Shown here one piece after another: positions 14,451 to 23,059 of a DNA stretch of 36,196 bases. A program made the translations under genes and the position numbers. Source of the stretch: Arcobacteraceae bacterium. GTDB taxonomy: Bacteria; Campylobacterota; Campylobacteria; Campylobacterales; Arcobacteraceae. Each line of letters starts with the position of its first letter. Position 1 is the stretch's first letter. The notes below the pieces were generated by a model. It was not told the origin of the DNA, searched no databases, and worked only from the letters and a program-made list of their open reading frames with translations. The stretch spans positions 8,224 to 44,419 of the forward strand of contig JAOZTH010000002.1 in NCBI GenBank assembly GCA_029939245.1. Reading direction: 5' to 3'.

Positions 14451-15924
14451 ATTCTGGTATTATTGACCAAAATGGTCTCATCTTTGCTTTCCATATAAAT
14501 GCAAGATGAAGCAGGTATTTGATCCAATGTCCGCTTAGCCCAACTTCACCTGTAGTCAACGACTGGTCTCTACCTGTGTCTGGATACTTTGCATAATCCG
14601 GCACGACAGGATATACTGTCATAGCAGCCGCTGACCCACTAAACATACCATTGCCTGTGCTAGCTACACATGCAGCACCCATCTCAGACATTTTGGCTGT
14701 GTGTGTAGGTTTGTCGGATTTGCCTTTGATCATATCACATATAGAGTTTGCTACCGCTTTTCCCATCATAGCACTAGGCATACCAGTTCTTGGTGGTGTC
14801 GGTGTTATCATAGTGCCGTTTGGCGATTTCATCGGTTTAGATATAGGATGTGGCGGTGCAAATGCTATGCCACATGCAAATATATTTTCATATGTAGGAT
14901 TTTGCAATGTGCTTGGCCAGTCATCTGCACTCCACTCTTCAAATGGTTTCGCCGTATAGTCCGCATCTACTTTCATCATACCATTTGCTGCAAAGATAGT
15001 ATCTGTAATATCACTGCCATCTTTGGCATAAGCTTTTAGTCCTACACCTGCAAATGGAGGTATAAGCATAGCGAAATCAAATGTTTGTTCATGCATAGTG
15101 CCGTCAAGCATCTCATAATGAACTTTGCCTGATTCTACTTTGTTTACATGTGTTCCTACTATCCATCTCAACCCTCGCTCTGCAAATATTGATTCTGTAA
15201 AAATTTTAGAGTGTGTCCTATATCCGCCTCTATCTAGGTGCATAGCACCCATACCAAAATCACCGATAAACTGTTCGTTTGATATCCATATCATCTCTGC
15301 TTTGTTTCTCACACCTGCATGTCTCAATGTATGCTCAACATTGAAAATATATTCAAATGCCGCGCCCTGACAAGTACACATACCGTGTCCTGTGCCTATC
15401 AAAAATTGTTTTTTTGGTGCATCTGCTGGTGAGTTTTTCATCACTTCTATGAGTTTTTGTAGCTCTTGGTTTGCATGCACCGCATGATCAGCTGAGCATA
15501 CAGAGACAGTATGTTCTCCTATAGTAGTGCCTTCACCTAGACCTTCAGTTGCACCAAAGTTAAGTTTGGGTCCTGTTGCGTTGATCAGATAATCATACTC
15601 AATCTCGCTTATAGTTGCATCGCCTTTGGTGGACTCTATAGTTACAAAAGGTTTATCCGAACTATCTTTGCCCTGTGGATGTATAGACAATGCTTTTGCT
15701 TGATGATATACGATACCTGCCTTTTTGTACACAGGATCTAGATTAAATGTAACATCCTTTTTGCTCATCTCTCCTACTCCTACCCATATATTTGATGGTA
15801 TCCAATTCCAAAGTTTGTTTGGTGTTATCACCACTACCTCGTGCTTTTTGCCTAGCCACTTAGCGGCAAACGATGCGGCTGTGTGTCCTGAAACACCGCC
15901 ACCCATCACTACAATTCTTGCCAT
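14449..15924 (-). CDS. sqr: Sulfide:quinone oxidoreductase
   Basis: SQR oxidises sulfide to polysulfide or sulfur and reduces quinone at the membrane, using FAD. The N-terminal dinucleotide fold is ARIVVMGGGVSGHTAASFAA. The second FAD-contacting segment is YDYLINATGPKL. The redox cysteines are in GHGMCTCQGAAFEY and in GAACVAS near the C-terminus, and FACGIAFAPPHP is a later conserved block. At 491 residues it is longer than type I SQRs, fitting one of the longer subtypes; I cannot fix which. The amphipathic C-terminus (GHWIKYLLHLAFIWKAKM) is a likely membrane anchor. The ATG at 15924 is chosen because AAGGAG lies 6 nt upstream. The promoter matches the window consensus exactly. Confidence 0.9.
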   Translation of the reverse strand: MARIVVMGGGVSGHTAASFAAKWLGKKHEVVVITPNKLWNWIPSNIWVGVGEMSKKDVTFNLDPVYKKAGIVYHQAKALSIHPQGKDSSDKPFVTIESTKGDATISEIEYDYLINATGPKLNFGATEGLGEGTTIGEHTVSVCSADHAVHANQELQKLIEVMKNSPADAPKKQFLIGTGHGMCTCQGAAFEYIFNVEHTLRHAGVRNKAEMIWISNEQFIGDFGMGAMHLDRGGYRTHSKIFTESIFAERGLRWIVGTHVNKVESGKVHYEMLDGTMHEQTFDFAMLIPPFAGVGLKAYAKDGSDITDTIFAANGMMKVDADYTAKPFEEWSADDWPSTLQNPTYENIFACGIAFAPPHPISKPMKSPNGTMITPTPPRTGMPSAMMGKAVANSICDMIKGKSDKPTHTAKMSEMGAACVASTGNGMFSGSAAAMTVYPVVPDYAKYPDTGRDQSLTTGEVGLSGHWIKYLLHLAFIWKAKMRPFWSIIPE

Positions 15925-15950
15925 AATCACTCCTTTTATAAATGTGTGCT

Positions 15951-15970
15951 ATTATATCCAAATAAACTTA
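15951..15970 (-). promoter_or_regulatory. Promoter of sqr
   Basis: On the minus strand TAAG, TTTATTTGGA (10 nt), then TATAAT (15956-15951). Sixteen nt of it are identical to the secA promoter. The rest of the 15925-16116 spacer is AT-rich with nothing else recognisable. Confidence 0.75.
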
Positions 15971-16116
15971 CTTTAAGTCTATTTTAGTATTGTTTTTGCT
16001 TATATTTATTATATTTTTGATTATCTTAGGTTTAGTTTGTGTGTACAAAATATATTTTCCCGACAAGATAGCTACAAAGCTAATATATTTTTTTTGCAAA
16101 TATTGACTATAATTTT

Positions 16117-16509
16117 TTAGTTTCCTAGCAATATATTTGTAGCTTTAAACCCTATGAAAGCTAGCAAAAGTGAGCCAAAAAGATTTATGGCTATATTTAA
16201 AACTGCCAACTCCCACGATGACTTGACTAGTAGCACAGTCTCTATAGCAAAAGCAGAGTAGGTCGTCAAACTTCCTAGCAAACCTGTCATGAGTATTAGC
16301 TTGTAGCTGTTTGATATATTTGTATAGACAAACACAGCAAACAACACTCCAGCGAAAAAACTACCTAGCAGATTTACGACCACAGTCGCTAGTGGTATGT
16401 GGTGGCTGTAGTTTTTTAGCATATAAATATTTATAGCATATCGCATACTAGCGCCCACTGCCCCACCAAACGCAACTGCTAAAAAATTGCCGATATTTAA
16501 GCCTACCAA
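16117..16509 (-). CDS. crcB: Fluoride exporter CrcB/FluC
   Basis: CrcB (FluC) forms a dual-topology dimeric fluoride channel in the inner membrane. The 130-residue protein has four hydrophobic helices and the family's signatures: GGAVGASMRY near the N-terminus, NLLGSFFAGVLF with the pore asparagine, and LLGSLTTYSAFAIE with the phenylalanine box. The start is a TTG that overlaps the TAG of the upstream gene, without a Shine-Dalgarno, so translation is probably coupled. There is no fluoride riboswitch upstream, in contrast to many crcB genes; it is simply the last gene of the unit begun at 17868. Confidence 0.92.
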   Translation of the reverse strand: MVGLNIGNFLAVAFGGAVGASMRYAINIYMLKNYSHHIPLATVVVNLLGSFFAGVLFAVFVYTNISNSYKLILMTGLLGSLTTYSAFAIETVLLVKSSWELAVLNIAINLFGSLLLAFIGFKATNILLGN

Positions 16510-17627
16510 AACAACAATCCACTTAGTATTTGAGAGATAAGATCAAACGAAAGATATGCTCCAAATAATATAAATATGAGAGCAACAATACTTTGTGGTA
16601 TAGAAAATATCAACAACTTATATATTGCATTTTGTCTACCATACATATAACTTATCAAATCACATTTGATAATATAAATATATAATACAGTCCAGCTTAA
16701 TGCAACCATATAAAATATATCTGTTCTGCTAAATAAAATAGATAAAATATTTAAATGTAAAAATTGACCTCCATCTTTGTAAAATGAATTTATAAGTATG
16801 TTTGTGGCGATAAATAAAGCAACTATTGTCAATGCTGTGGTTTTAAATTGTGTTAGTAAAGTATCTCTTTTTATTCGTTTGTTTATCGTTGATTGTAGAT
16901 TGTCTTTTATATTATCTGCAATTTTTAAACTATTACATGAGCTTTTAATTTTAAATAAAAGAACAAATGTCTTCATATATGATATATATCCAGCAACATC
17001 ATCTATTGATATATTTTGATATAATTTAGTTTTGCAACCTTTTAAAAATTTAGCATTTCTTTCTATAAGCTTGATATGCGTTAGCATGTTGCCTAATATC
17101 TTTTGTGGTTTAAAGCTTTTGTGTGTTATTTTTATAGCGATATCAATCTTTTGCTTGTGATTGTCTCCATGGACAATTGACTTCAATATCACAAAAATTG
17201 ATTGTTTTATAGTTTTTATATTATCTATTTGAAATTTTTTGTCTATATTGTCTATATTTGTAAACTTAAACCTTGTTTTGCCATCTGTATGTATTTTAAA
17301 TGTGACAAGATATTGGATACTGTTTTTATATAGCAAATCAATAGTGCCATTTATTGAATTTTTCTTTTTGGTTAGTTTTATTTTTAAATCTGGAAAATGC
17401 TCTTTTTCTTTGTTTATGATTTTATTATATAGTCGTGAGAAATAGGACGAATCAGACAATATTTGTATCTCTTTTGACGAAATATGCTTTGTGTTGGTTT
17501 TTTCATCGTAAATGTAAGTAAATTTAGAATAATTTCTTTTTATGCTTTTTTTGTCTATAAAGTCAAAATTGATATAGCCTAGATTTGTAGGTATCCACCC
17601 ATACCATTTGTTATGCAAGCAGACCAA
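16503..17627 (-). CDS. Unknown membrane protein with large soluble N-terminus
   Basis: A 374-residue protein I do not recognise. Residues 1 to ~255 are soluble, lysine-rich and asparagine-rich. Three hydrophobic segments follow near residues 265-283 (TALTIVALFIATNILI), 300-320 (FYMVALSWTVLYIYII) and 340-362 (IPQSIVALIFILFGAYLSF). The start is a TTG inside the end of the upstream small gene (17-nt overlap, coupling likely). The region is visibly richer in A+T than the flanking genes, and uses more ATT, TCA and AAT codons, which suggests a recent arrival. It overlaps crcB at its 3' end. No motif points to a function. Confidence 0.7.
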   Translation of the reverse strand: MVCLHNKWYGWIPTNLGYINFDFIDKKSIKRNYSKFTYIYDEKTNTKHISSKEIQILSDSSYFSRLYNKIINKEKEHFPDLKIKLTKKKNSINGTIDLLYKNSIQYLVTFKIHTDGKTRFKFTNIDNIDKKFQIDNIKTIKQSIFVILKSIVHGDNHKQKIDIAIKITHKSFKPQKILGNMLTHIKLIERNAKFLKGCKTKLYQNISIDDVAGYISYMKTFVLLFKIKSSCNSLKIADNIKDNLQSTINKRIKRDTLLTQFKTTALTIVALFIATNILINSFYKDGGQFLHLNILSILFSRTDIFYMVALSWTVLYIYIIKCDLISYMYGRQNAIYKLLIFSIPQSIVALIFILFGAYLSFDLISQILSGLLFW

Positions 17628-17868
17628 TATCGCAAAGTTCTGCTTGTCTTATAAACTTTTTTTGCTTTGTTTTTCTGTTTTCTATAAGGGCAATACCTTC
17701 TGTATAAACTCTACCTTGTGAGCTCCAGCCTTTTGGCTTTTCGTTATATTTAAATAAATATCTATCTGCTTCTGCTTTCATGAAACTATCATCACTATTT
17801 ATCATAAATTCTATCAATAGATAGCACCCTATGATTATAAAAAATATACCTATTAGACTCATCAACAT
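17611..17868 (-). CDS. Small single-helix membrane protein
   Basis: An 85-residue protein of unknown function. An N-terminal helix (MLMSLIGIFFIIIGCYLLIE) is followed by a soluble tail with GWSSQGRVYTEGIALIENRK and KKFIRQAELCD. The cysteine after the hydrophobic stretch (IIIGC) loosely resembles a lipobox, so a lipoprotein is possible. The ATG at 17868 is chosen over the one at 17874, because AGGAG touches the latter and is 6 nt from the former. It has its own promoter and overlaps the next gene, forming an unknown two-gene unit between tmk and crcB. Confidence 0.7.
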   Translation of the reverse strand: MLMSLIGIFFIIIGCYLLIEFMINSDDSFMKAEADRYLFKYNEKPKGWSSQGRVYTEGIALIENRKTKQKKFIRQAELCDIGLLA

Positions 17869-17892
17869 CTGCATCTCCTAAAAAACTTCATC

Positions 17893-17911
17893 ATTATACT
17901 AAAAATTTCTT
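17893..17911 (-). promoter_or_regulatory. Internal promoter after tmk
   Basis: Minus strand: TTAAG, 10 nt (AAATTTTTAG), TATAAT (17898-17893), then AGGAG and the start of the 85-residue gene. It separates the unknown pair plus crcB from the yajC-secDF-coaD-tmk operon. Confidence 0.75.
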
Positions 17912-17919
17912 AAGTCAGC

Positions 17920-18504
17920 TCAATCTTTTGATATTTTGCCGAGATTTATATATTCTCGGATTTTTCTAGCGATGGTCTCTTTGTCTAGCGAAGCATCTAG
18001 GATTATATGGTCTATACCCAATATTTTTATGGCTTTTGATATATTTTCCTGAATTTGTAGCAGATATTCCACTCCTCGTTGTTCTATCCTGTCATGGGAT
18101 TTTTCGCCCAGTCTTTTTTGTAGTTCATCTTTGCTTAACTTTAGAAATATTACTTTTGTAGGCAACAGCCCATCACAGCTAAGCTTGTTTAGTTGGACCG
18201 CTTTTTCTATATCTATATCGACAGCATATGCTATGCCACTTATGAGCGATCTGTCTGTGATGATTATCTCATTTTTGAGTTGTTTTAGGTCGTGTATATG
18301 CTCTGCTCTATCGCTCAAAAACAGAAAAAATTCAGCATAGCTAGAGTTGATATGCTCGTGTAGTAGTATATCTCGTATGCTCTTGCCTAGTTTTGTGCCG
18401 CCGGGTTCTTGGGTGAAATATGCTTGTGGGTATCTCTGCTTTAACATATCTATCTGTGTAGATTTACCAGAAGTATCAACTCCCTCTATGGCGATGTATC
18501 GCAT
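17920..18504 (-). CDS. tmk: Thymidylate kinase
   Basis: Tmk phosphorylates dTMP to dTDP. The P-loop is IEGVDTSGKSTQ (about residues 7-18), the conserved FTQEPGGTKLGKSIRDILL follows, then the SDRAEHI segment and TDRSLISGIAYA with the DR(Y/S) motif. The length of 194 residues is normal. The ATG lies 29 nt inside the end of coaD, so the two genes overlap substantially. It is the last gene of the yajC-secD-secF-coaD-tmk run. Confidence 0.96.
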   Translation of the reverse strand: MRYIAIEGVDTSGKSTQIDMLKQRYPQAYFTQEPGGTKLGKSIRDILLHEHINSSYAEFFLFLSDRAEHIHDLKQLKNEIIITDRSLISGIAYAVDIDIEKAVQLNKLSCDGLLPTKVIFLKLSKDELQKRLGEKSHDRIEQRGVEYLLQIQENISKAIKILGIDHIILDASLDKETIARKIREYINLGKISKD

Positions 18505-18964
18505 AAATATCCTTTGATATCTCTTTGGGAACTAGGTGTTCGAACTTACCATCAAACCGTATAAGCTCTCTTATGATAGATGAGCTTATAAAAACATTTT
18601 GAACTTTTGGCATGAAAAACAGAGTCTGTAAATCCTTGTTTAGAGAGTTGTTTGCATATCCCATCTGAAACTCGTATTCAAAATCACTCACCGCCCGAAG
18701 CCCTCGTATTATATGCGAGATACCCAGTGACGACGCTAAATCTACTAGCAGATTGTCAAATGCCACTACTTTGATATTTGGCAGACTCTGTAGAGCATTT
18801 TTCGCCATCTTGACTCTGTCATCTATGTCAAACATAGGGTGTTTGTTTTGACTGACTGCCACAGCGACCACAACTTCATCAAACACCGTGAGTGATGCTT
18901 TGATGATATCTATATGTCCTATAGTTATAGGGTCAAATGTGCCACTATATAGAGCTTTTCTCAT
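18476..18964 (-). CDS. coaD: Phosphopantetheine adenylyltransferase
   Basis: CoaD transfers AMP from ATP to 4'-phosphopantetheine, the penultimate step of CoA synthesis. The nucleotidyltransferase signature ALYSGTFDPITIGHIDII is at the N-terminus (the TxGH motif appears as TIGH). SQNKHPMFDIDDRVKMA and IIRGLRAVSDFEYEFQMGYANN are typical, and VFISSSIIREL matches the ISST motif. The length of 162 residues is normal. It starts 4 nt after secF and overlaps tmk. panD, which supplies beta-alanine for the same pathway, is at 2263. Confidence 0.96.
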   Translation of the reverse strand: MRKALYSGTFDPITIGHIDIIKASLTVFDEVVVAVAVSQNKHPMFDIDDRVKMAKNALQSLPNIKVVAFDNLLVDLASSLGISHIIRGLRAVSDFEYEFQMGYANNSLNKDLQTLFFMPKVQNVFISSSIIRELIRFDGKFEHLVPKEISKDIYAIHRHRGS

Positions 18965-18968
18965 ACTG

Positions 18969-19940
18969 CTATATAGTGCCTTGTTCGAACTGGGCTCTCA
19001 ATCTATCTTTTTCTTGTTGTTGTTTGAGTTTCATCGCTAGCATTTTTTTGTAGTTTGTTATAGAGAAGTTAAGTTGTATCAATATAGCAGAAGCTACAAA
19101 TATAGAAGAGTAAGTCCCTACGATGATACCTACAAGCAAAGTAAAGCTAAAGCCACTGATGATCTCGCCACCAAACATATATAGGGTAAATACCACGAAA
19201 AATGTAGTCAGCGATGTGAGTGTAGTCCTAGTAAGTGTCCTAGACACACTGTCGTTTATCACTACATCTAGCTTGTCTGTCTTCGCTCCTGCTATACCCT
19301 CTCGTATCCTATCAAATACTATGATAGTATCATTGAGAGAGTATCCTAGTATCGTAAGTATGGCTGCTAATATGTCTAGATTGACATCTATAGCAAACAG
19401 CGATAGAGCTCCCATAGCTATAGATATATCATGCACCAAAGCTACCACCGAAGCTAAAGCAAATCGCCACTGAAATCGCCACGAAACATACAAAAGTATG
19501 ACAAATATAGACAACACTATAGCCATGATACCTTTGTTTCGTAGCTCTCCGCCTACCTTTGGTCCTACCATATCTACTTTTCGTATCTCAAACTTTCCTG
19601 TGTCAGTTAAAGCTTTGGATACTTCGTCTCCTATGTCGTTTGATATATTTTTGGTGCTTGTAGGTATCTTTATAGAGACCTCGTCATTTGCTCCAAAATA
19701 GGACACGATAGTGCCGTCAAACTGACTATGTTCTCTCAGTTTCGCTCGTATCTTATCTATAGGAGCATCGCTAGTATATTTGACTTGGACTGTAGTGCCA
19801 CCTGTGAAGTCTATACCAAAGTTCAAGCCCTTTGTAGACAACAAAACAAGCGAACCAATCACCAGCACCAAAGATATCGACAACGACAACTTTCTTTTTC
19901 CCATAAAGTCATAACTTTTGTATTTTTTAAAAAATTCCAT
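18969..19940 (-). CDS. secF: Protein translocase subunit SecF
   Basis: SecF works with SecD to use the proton motive force in the late steps of Sec-dependent export. Of 323 residues, the first helix (about 23-42) is followed by a periplasmic region with GLNFGIDFTGGTTVQVKY, then five helices including FALASVVALVHDISIAMG, LTILGYSLNDTIIVFDRIRE and the C-terminal TFFVVFTLYMFGGEIISGFSF. These are family hallmarks. The ATG at 19940 overlaps the TAA of secD (TAATG), and the six extra upstream codons lie inside secD. Confidence 0.96.
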   Translation of the reverse strand: MEFFKKYKSYDFMGKRKLSLSISLVLVIGSLVLLSTKGLNFGIDFTGGTTVQVKYTSDAPIDKIRAKLREHSQFDGTIVSYFGANDEVSIKIPTSTKNISNDIGDEVSKALTDTGKFEIRKVDMVGPKVGGELRNKGIMAIVLSIFVILLYVSWRFQWRFALASVVALVHDISIAMGALSLFAIDVNLDILAAILTILGYSLNDTIIVFDRIREGIAGAKTDKLDVVINDSVSRTLTRTTLTSLTTFFVVFTLYMFGGEIISGFSFTLLVGIIVGTYSSIFVASAILIQLNFSITNYKKMLAMKLKQQQEKDRLRAQFEQGTI

Positions 19941-21508
19941 TATTTTATCCCGAACCATTTTCTTAAATTGTTTGCTTTTGCCATATTTGGCATGAGAGTA
20001 TGATATATCCCATGAGTGCCTAGTATAGCTGTGAGCATAGAAGCTAATATACCTATAGATATAGTTACCGCAAACCCTTTGATAGGTCCTGTGCCATATA
20101 CATATAGTATCACTGCTACTAGCAAGGTGGTTATATTGGCATCGAGTATAGCACTCATGGCATTGTTGTAGCCGTGAGTTATACTATACGATATAGAGTT
20201 GCCTGTCTTTAGCAATTCTCTCACCCTCTCGTTTATGATAACATTGGCATCTACTGCCATACCCACCGTCAGCACGATACCAGCCATACCTGGCAGTGTC
20301 AAAGTCGCCCCAAACATAGCCATGACCGCTATGATTATAAATATATTTGCTATAAGTGCCACATTTGCTATGATACCTGCATATCCATAATAGACCACCA
20401 TAAACACGATGACTAGCATAAACCCTACTAGCAGTGCTAGTATAGATGACCGGACACTATCAGCACCTAGACTAGGTCCTACACTTCGTTTCTCTAGCAA
20501 CACCACAGGAGCCTGCAAAGCTCCGCTTCGCAAAGCTATAGCTACATTGCCAGCTTCATGGACTGTAAATCCGCCGCTTATCTGTCCGCTACCGCCACCT
20601 ATTCGCTCTCGTATTACAGGAGCAGAATATACCAAGCCGTCTAACACGACAGCCAGTCTCACGCCTACATTTTTGCCAGTAAAGTCTCCAAATATCCTAG
20701 CACCTGTGGCATCTAGCTTGAAGTTTATGATGGGTTGGTTGTTTTGGTCAAATGCTACAGAAGCATCGGTGATCTGTGAGCCAGTAAGCAAAGGTATAGC
20801 TTTTAGGAGATATTTTGTCTCGTTGCTATCTGATGATGGCAATATCACATCGCCATAATTTTTGACATCCTCTTGCGATATAGTATATACTTGGTCAGCT
20901 CTTTGTTCATCTACAGTCATCATCTCTAGCTGTGCTGGTTTGGCTATAAGTTCTCTAGCTCTTTGTTCCTCTTCAACTGTCTTGATACCGGGCAGTCCTA
21001 CAGATATATCAGTAGGACCTTGTCTAGTGACCGATGGTTCTGCTAGTCCGAACTGATCCAGACGATTTCGTATCGTCTCTACCACTTGCGAGACAGCTTT
21101 GTCTTTGATACTTGCTTGCTCTATCTCATCTATAGTTATCTTGTATCGCAGGTCGTCGTCTTTGACAAACTTCAACCCAGCATTTGCACTCAACATCTTT
21201 TCTATAGTCTCTATCTCATCGCTATCAAGTAGCAAAAAACCGAAACTATAGTCCTCTATGATAAGCTCCTCTATAAGTATAGAGCTATCATCGGCAAAAT
21301 ACTTGACAGAGGATGCTATGGACTTGATCTTCGACACCACTGCCTTGTCTGTCTGGACTCCTAGTAGCATATGCAAGCCACCTTGCAAGTCTAGTCCTAG
21401 CGATATCTTTTTGCCTCCGCTTGTCTGTAGAAATGATGGCAAAGAAAATGCCACAGCTCCTATCAAGGCTATAGCAAATATGACTATACGATAATTTATC
21501 CTATTCAT
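19940..21508 (-). CDS. secD: Protein translocase subunit SecD
   Basis: SecD is the larger partner of SecF. In 522 residues it has an N-terminal helix, then the P1 head region starting KISLGLDLQGGLHMLLGVQ. Later come RNRLDQFGLAEPSVTRQGP, SAPVIRERIGGGSGQISG and VGPSLGADSVRSSILALLVG, and five C-terminal helices containing VGMAVDANVIINERVRELL, which holds the proton-relay aspartate. The start ATG overlaps the yajC stop (4 nt). The gene order yajC-secD-secF is conserved in bacteria. Confidence 0.97.
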   Translation of the reverse strand: MNRINYRIVIFAIALIGAVAFSLPSFLQTSGGKKISLGLDLQGGLHMLLGVQTDKAVVSKIKSIASSVKYFADDSSILIEELIIEDYSFGFLLLDSDEIETIEKMLSANAGLKFVKDDDLRYKITIDEIEQASIKDKAVSQVVETIRNRLDQFGLAEPSVTRQGPTDISVGLPGIKTVEEEQRARELIAKPAQLEMMTVDEQRADQVYTISQEDVKNYGDVILPSSDSNETKYLLKAIPLLTGSQITDASVAFDQNNQPIINFKLDATGARIFGDFTGKNVGVRLAVVLDGLVYSAPVIRERIGGGSGQISGGFTVHEAGNVAIALRSGALQAPVVLLEKRSVGPSLGADSVRSSILALLVGFMLVIVFMVVYYGYAGIIANVALIANIFIIIAVMAMFGATLTLPGMAGIVLTVGMAVDANVIINERVRELLKTGNSISYSITHGYNNAMSAILDANITTLLVAVILYVYGTGPIKGFAVTISIGILASMLTAILGTHGIYHTLMPNMAKANNLRKWFGIK

Positions 21509-21780
21509 TTGGCTATTTTAGATGCGATATAATCCACTGCTACTTTCATCTTTGATCCGTCCATATTTTTCACTTCATAAAAATTGTCAGTAATCTTGGT
21601 CAATGTCACTATGACTCCGCCATTTATCACTACTTCGTCGCCTATCTTTAGATCTGCTACCATCTGTTTGTGCTCTTTTGCTTGTCTTTGCTGTGGTCTT
21701 ATAATAAGAAAATAAAATATAGCAAACAATGCCACCAACGGCAACAACGACCCCAATAAATTTCCGCTCCCTGCTTCCAT
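21505..21780 (-). CDS. yajC: Sec translocon accessory protein YajC
   Basis: YajC is a single-helix protein associated with SecDF. The 91-residue sequence has the membrane helix LLPLVALFAIFYFLIIRPQQ ending in the diagnostic RPQQRQAKEHKQM, then LKIGDEVVINGGVIVTLTKI, the conserved small beta domain. It heads the yajC-secD-secF-coaD-tmk operon, with AAGGA before its ATG, and is divergent from lnt. Confidence 0.96.
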   Translation of the reverse strand: MEAGSGNLLGSLLPLVALFAIFYFLIIRPQQRQAKEHKQMVADLKIGDEVVINGGVIVTLTKITDNFYEVKNMDGSKMKVAVDYIASKIAK

Positions 21781-21799
21781 AAATATCCTTTTTTTGGTT

Positions 21800-21818
21800 A
21801 TTATATCAAAATTAACTT
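21800..21818 (-). promoter_or_regulatory. Promoter of yajC-secDF-coaD-tmk
   Basis: Minus strand: AAG, 10 nt (TTAATTTTGA), TATAAT (21805-21800). It shares its upstream element TTAACTT with the divergent lnt promoter. Confidence 0.75.
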
Positions 21819-21832
21819 ATATATGATACAAT
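21814..21832 (+). promoter_or_regulatory. Promoter of lnt, start codon at predicted +1
   Basis: AAC, 10 nt (TTATATATGA), then TACAAT at 21827-21832. The ATG at 21838 is only 5 nt beyond the -10 box, where transcription would be expected to begin. Confidence 0.6.
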
Positions 21833-21837
21833 AAGTT

Positions 21838-23022
21838 ATGAATTTACTAAAATCTTTTTTTGTCGCTTCTGTTTTTTCGTCGTCAATATACCTAGAACAC
21901 TATGGTTTGGGCTACTTGTGGCTAAACAGTCTAATAGGTATAGTCGCTATATATTTGATACTTATTCAGACAAGGCGAGAGCTGTTTTGGGTGGGATTTT
22001 TCGCAGGACTTCTGTGGTTTTGGTGGATATTTTATAGTTTCGAGCATTATGGTGTGCTTTATCTATCGTTTGTAGTTATCGCTGTCGTAGGGCTGATATA
22101 TGGAACCATATTTTTCATCGTAGGAGTATCACGAAACACCTACATAAGAGCTGGACTGTTTAGTGGCTTGTATTTTTTGTCTGTGCTTGGGTTTAACTGG
22201 TTTAAACCACAAGCGATATTTGCAAATAGTTATTTTGATATATCGTTTGTAGCATTTGCTATCATATTAGCTAGTTTGTCGCTAGTTATAGACAGGCGAA
22301 ACATAGCATATTTGTTGCTACTGGTTTTTGCTTTGGATTTTTCACAGCAAAAGATACCGCCCCCAAATATGAAAATATATATGCCTCAATACCACACCGC
22401 CCAAGAGGACAAATGGCGAAAGTCATACAGAAAAACTTTGATAAACGAAAACAAACAAAACATAGAATATGCCATAGATATGGGCTATGACCTAGTGATA
22501 CTTCCAGAGACTACATTTCCACTGGCTCTCAATAAAAATGAAAAACTGCTAAACTATCTAAAAGACAAAAGTAAAGATATAGCCATAATAACAGGTGGTT
22601 TGGAGCTAGATGAACGGCGACACTACAATACATCCTATTTTTTCCATCGTCAAAAACTTCGTATCGCTAGAAAGCTAGTGTTGGTGCCGTTTGGCGAAGC
22701 TGTGCCGTTGCCAGCCATGATGCGAGACTGGATAAATGACGAGTTTTACAACGGAGCTAGTGACTACAAAGTAGCGAAACACCCTACGACATTTGACATA
22801 GATGGGACAAAATTTCGCAATGCCATCTGCTACGAAGCCACGACCGATGAGATATTTGCCGACATAGACACATCATATATGATAGTGCTGTCCAACAATG
22901 CTTGGTTTGTGCCATCTATAGAACCAGTTTTACAAAATATACTATTGAGATACTATGCTAGAAAATACGATATGCTAGTGTATCATAGCTCAAACAGCTC
23001 ACCAAATAGTGTCATAGATTAG
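21838..23022 (+). CDS. lnt: Apolipoprotein N-acyltransferase Lnt
   Basis: Lnt adds the third acyl chain to the N-terminal cysteine of lipoproteins at the periplasmic face of the inner membrane. The first ~165 residues contain several hydrophobic helices. The nitrilase-like domain carries the triad Glu224 (VILPETTFP), Lys279 (ARKLVLVPFGE) and Cys331 (RNAICYEATTDE). At 394 residues it is short, ending at HSSNSSPNSVID without the usual C-terminal helix, so it may be slightly truncated or a short lineage form. There is no Shine-Dalgarno, and the ATG lies 5 nt after the -10 box. The CAP lipoprotein at 4171 would be a substrate. Confidence 0.9.
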   Translation: MNLLKSFFVASVFSSSIYLEHYGLGYLWLNSLIGIVAIYLILIQTRRELFWVGFFAGLLWFWWIFYSFEHYGVLYLSFVVIAVVGLIYGTIFFIVGVSRNTYIRAGLFSGLYFLSVLGFNWFKPQAIFANSYFDISFVAFAIILASLSLVIDRRNIAYLLLLVFALDFSQQKIPPPNMKIYMPQYHTAQEDKWRKSYRKTLINENKQNIEYAIDMGYDLVILPETTFPLALNKNEKLLNYLKDKSKDIAIITGGLELDERRHYNTSYFFHRQKLRIARKLVLVPFGEAVPLPAMMRDWINDEFYNGASDYKVAKHPTTFDIDGTKFRNAICYEATTDEIFADIDTSYMIVLSNNAWFVPSIEPVLQNILLRYYARKYDMLVYHSSNSSPNSVID

Positions 23023-23059
23023 CGATTTTTGTATTATAAGCGAAAAGCAAGTGCGATAA

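Noticed and set aside
16117-16600. Fluoride riboswitch for crcB
   Set aside because: crcB begins within the preceding gene, so there is no leader in which an aptamer could fold.
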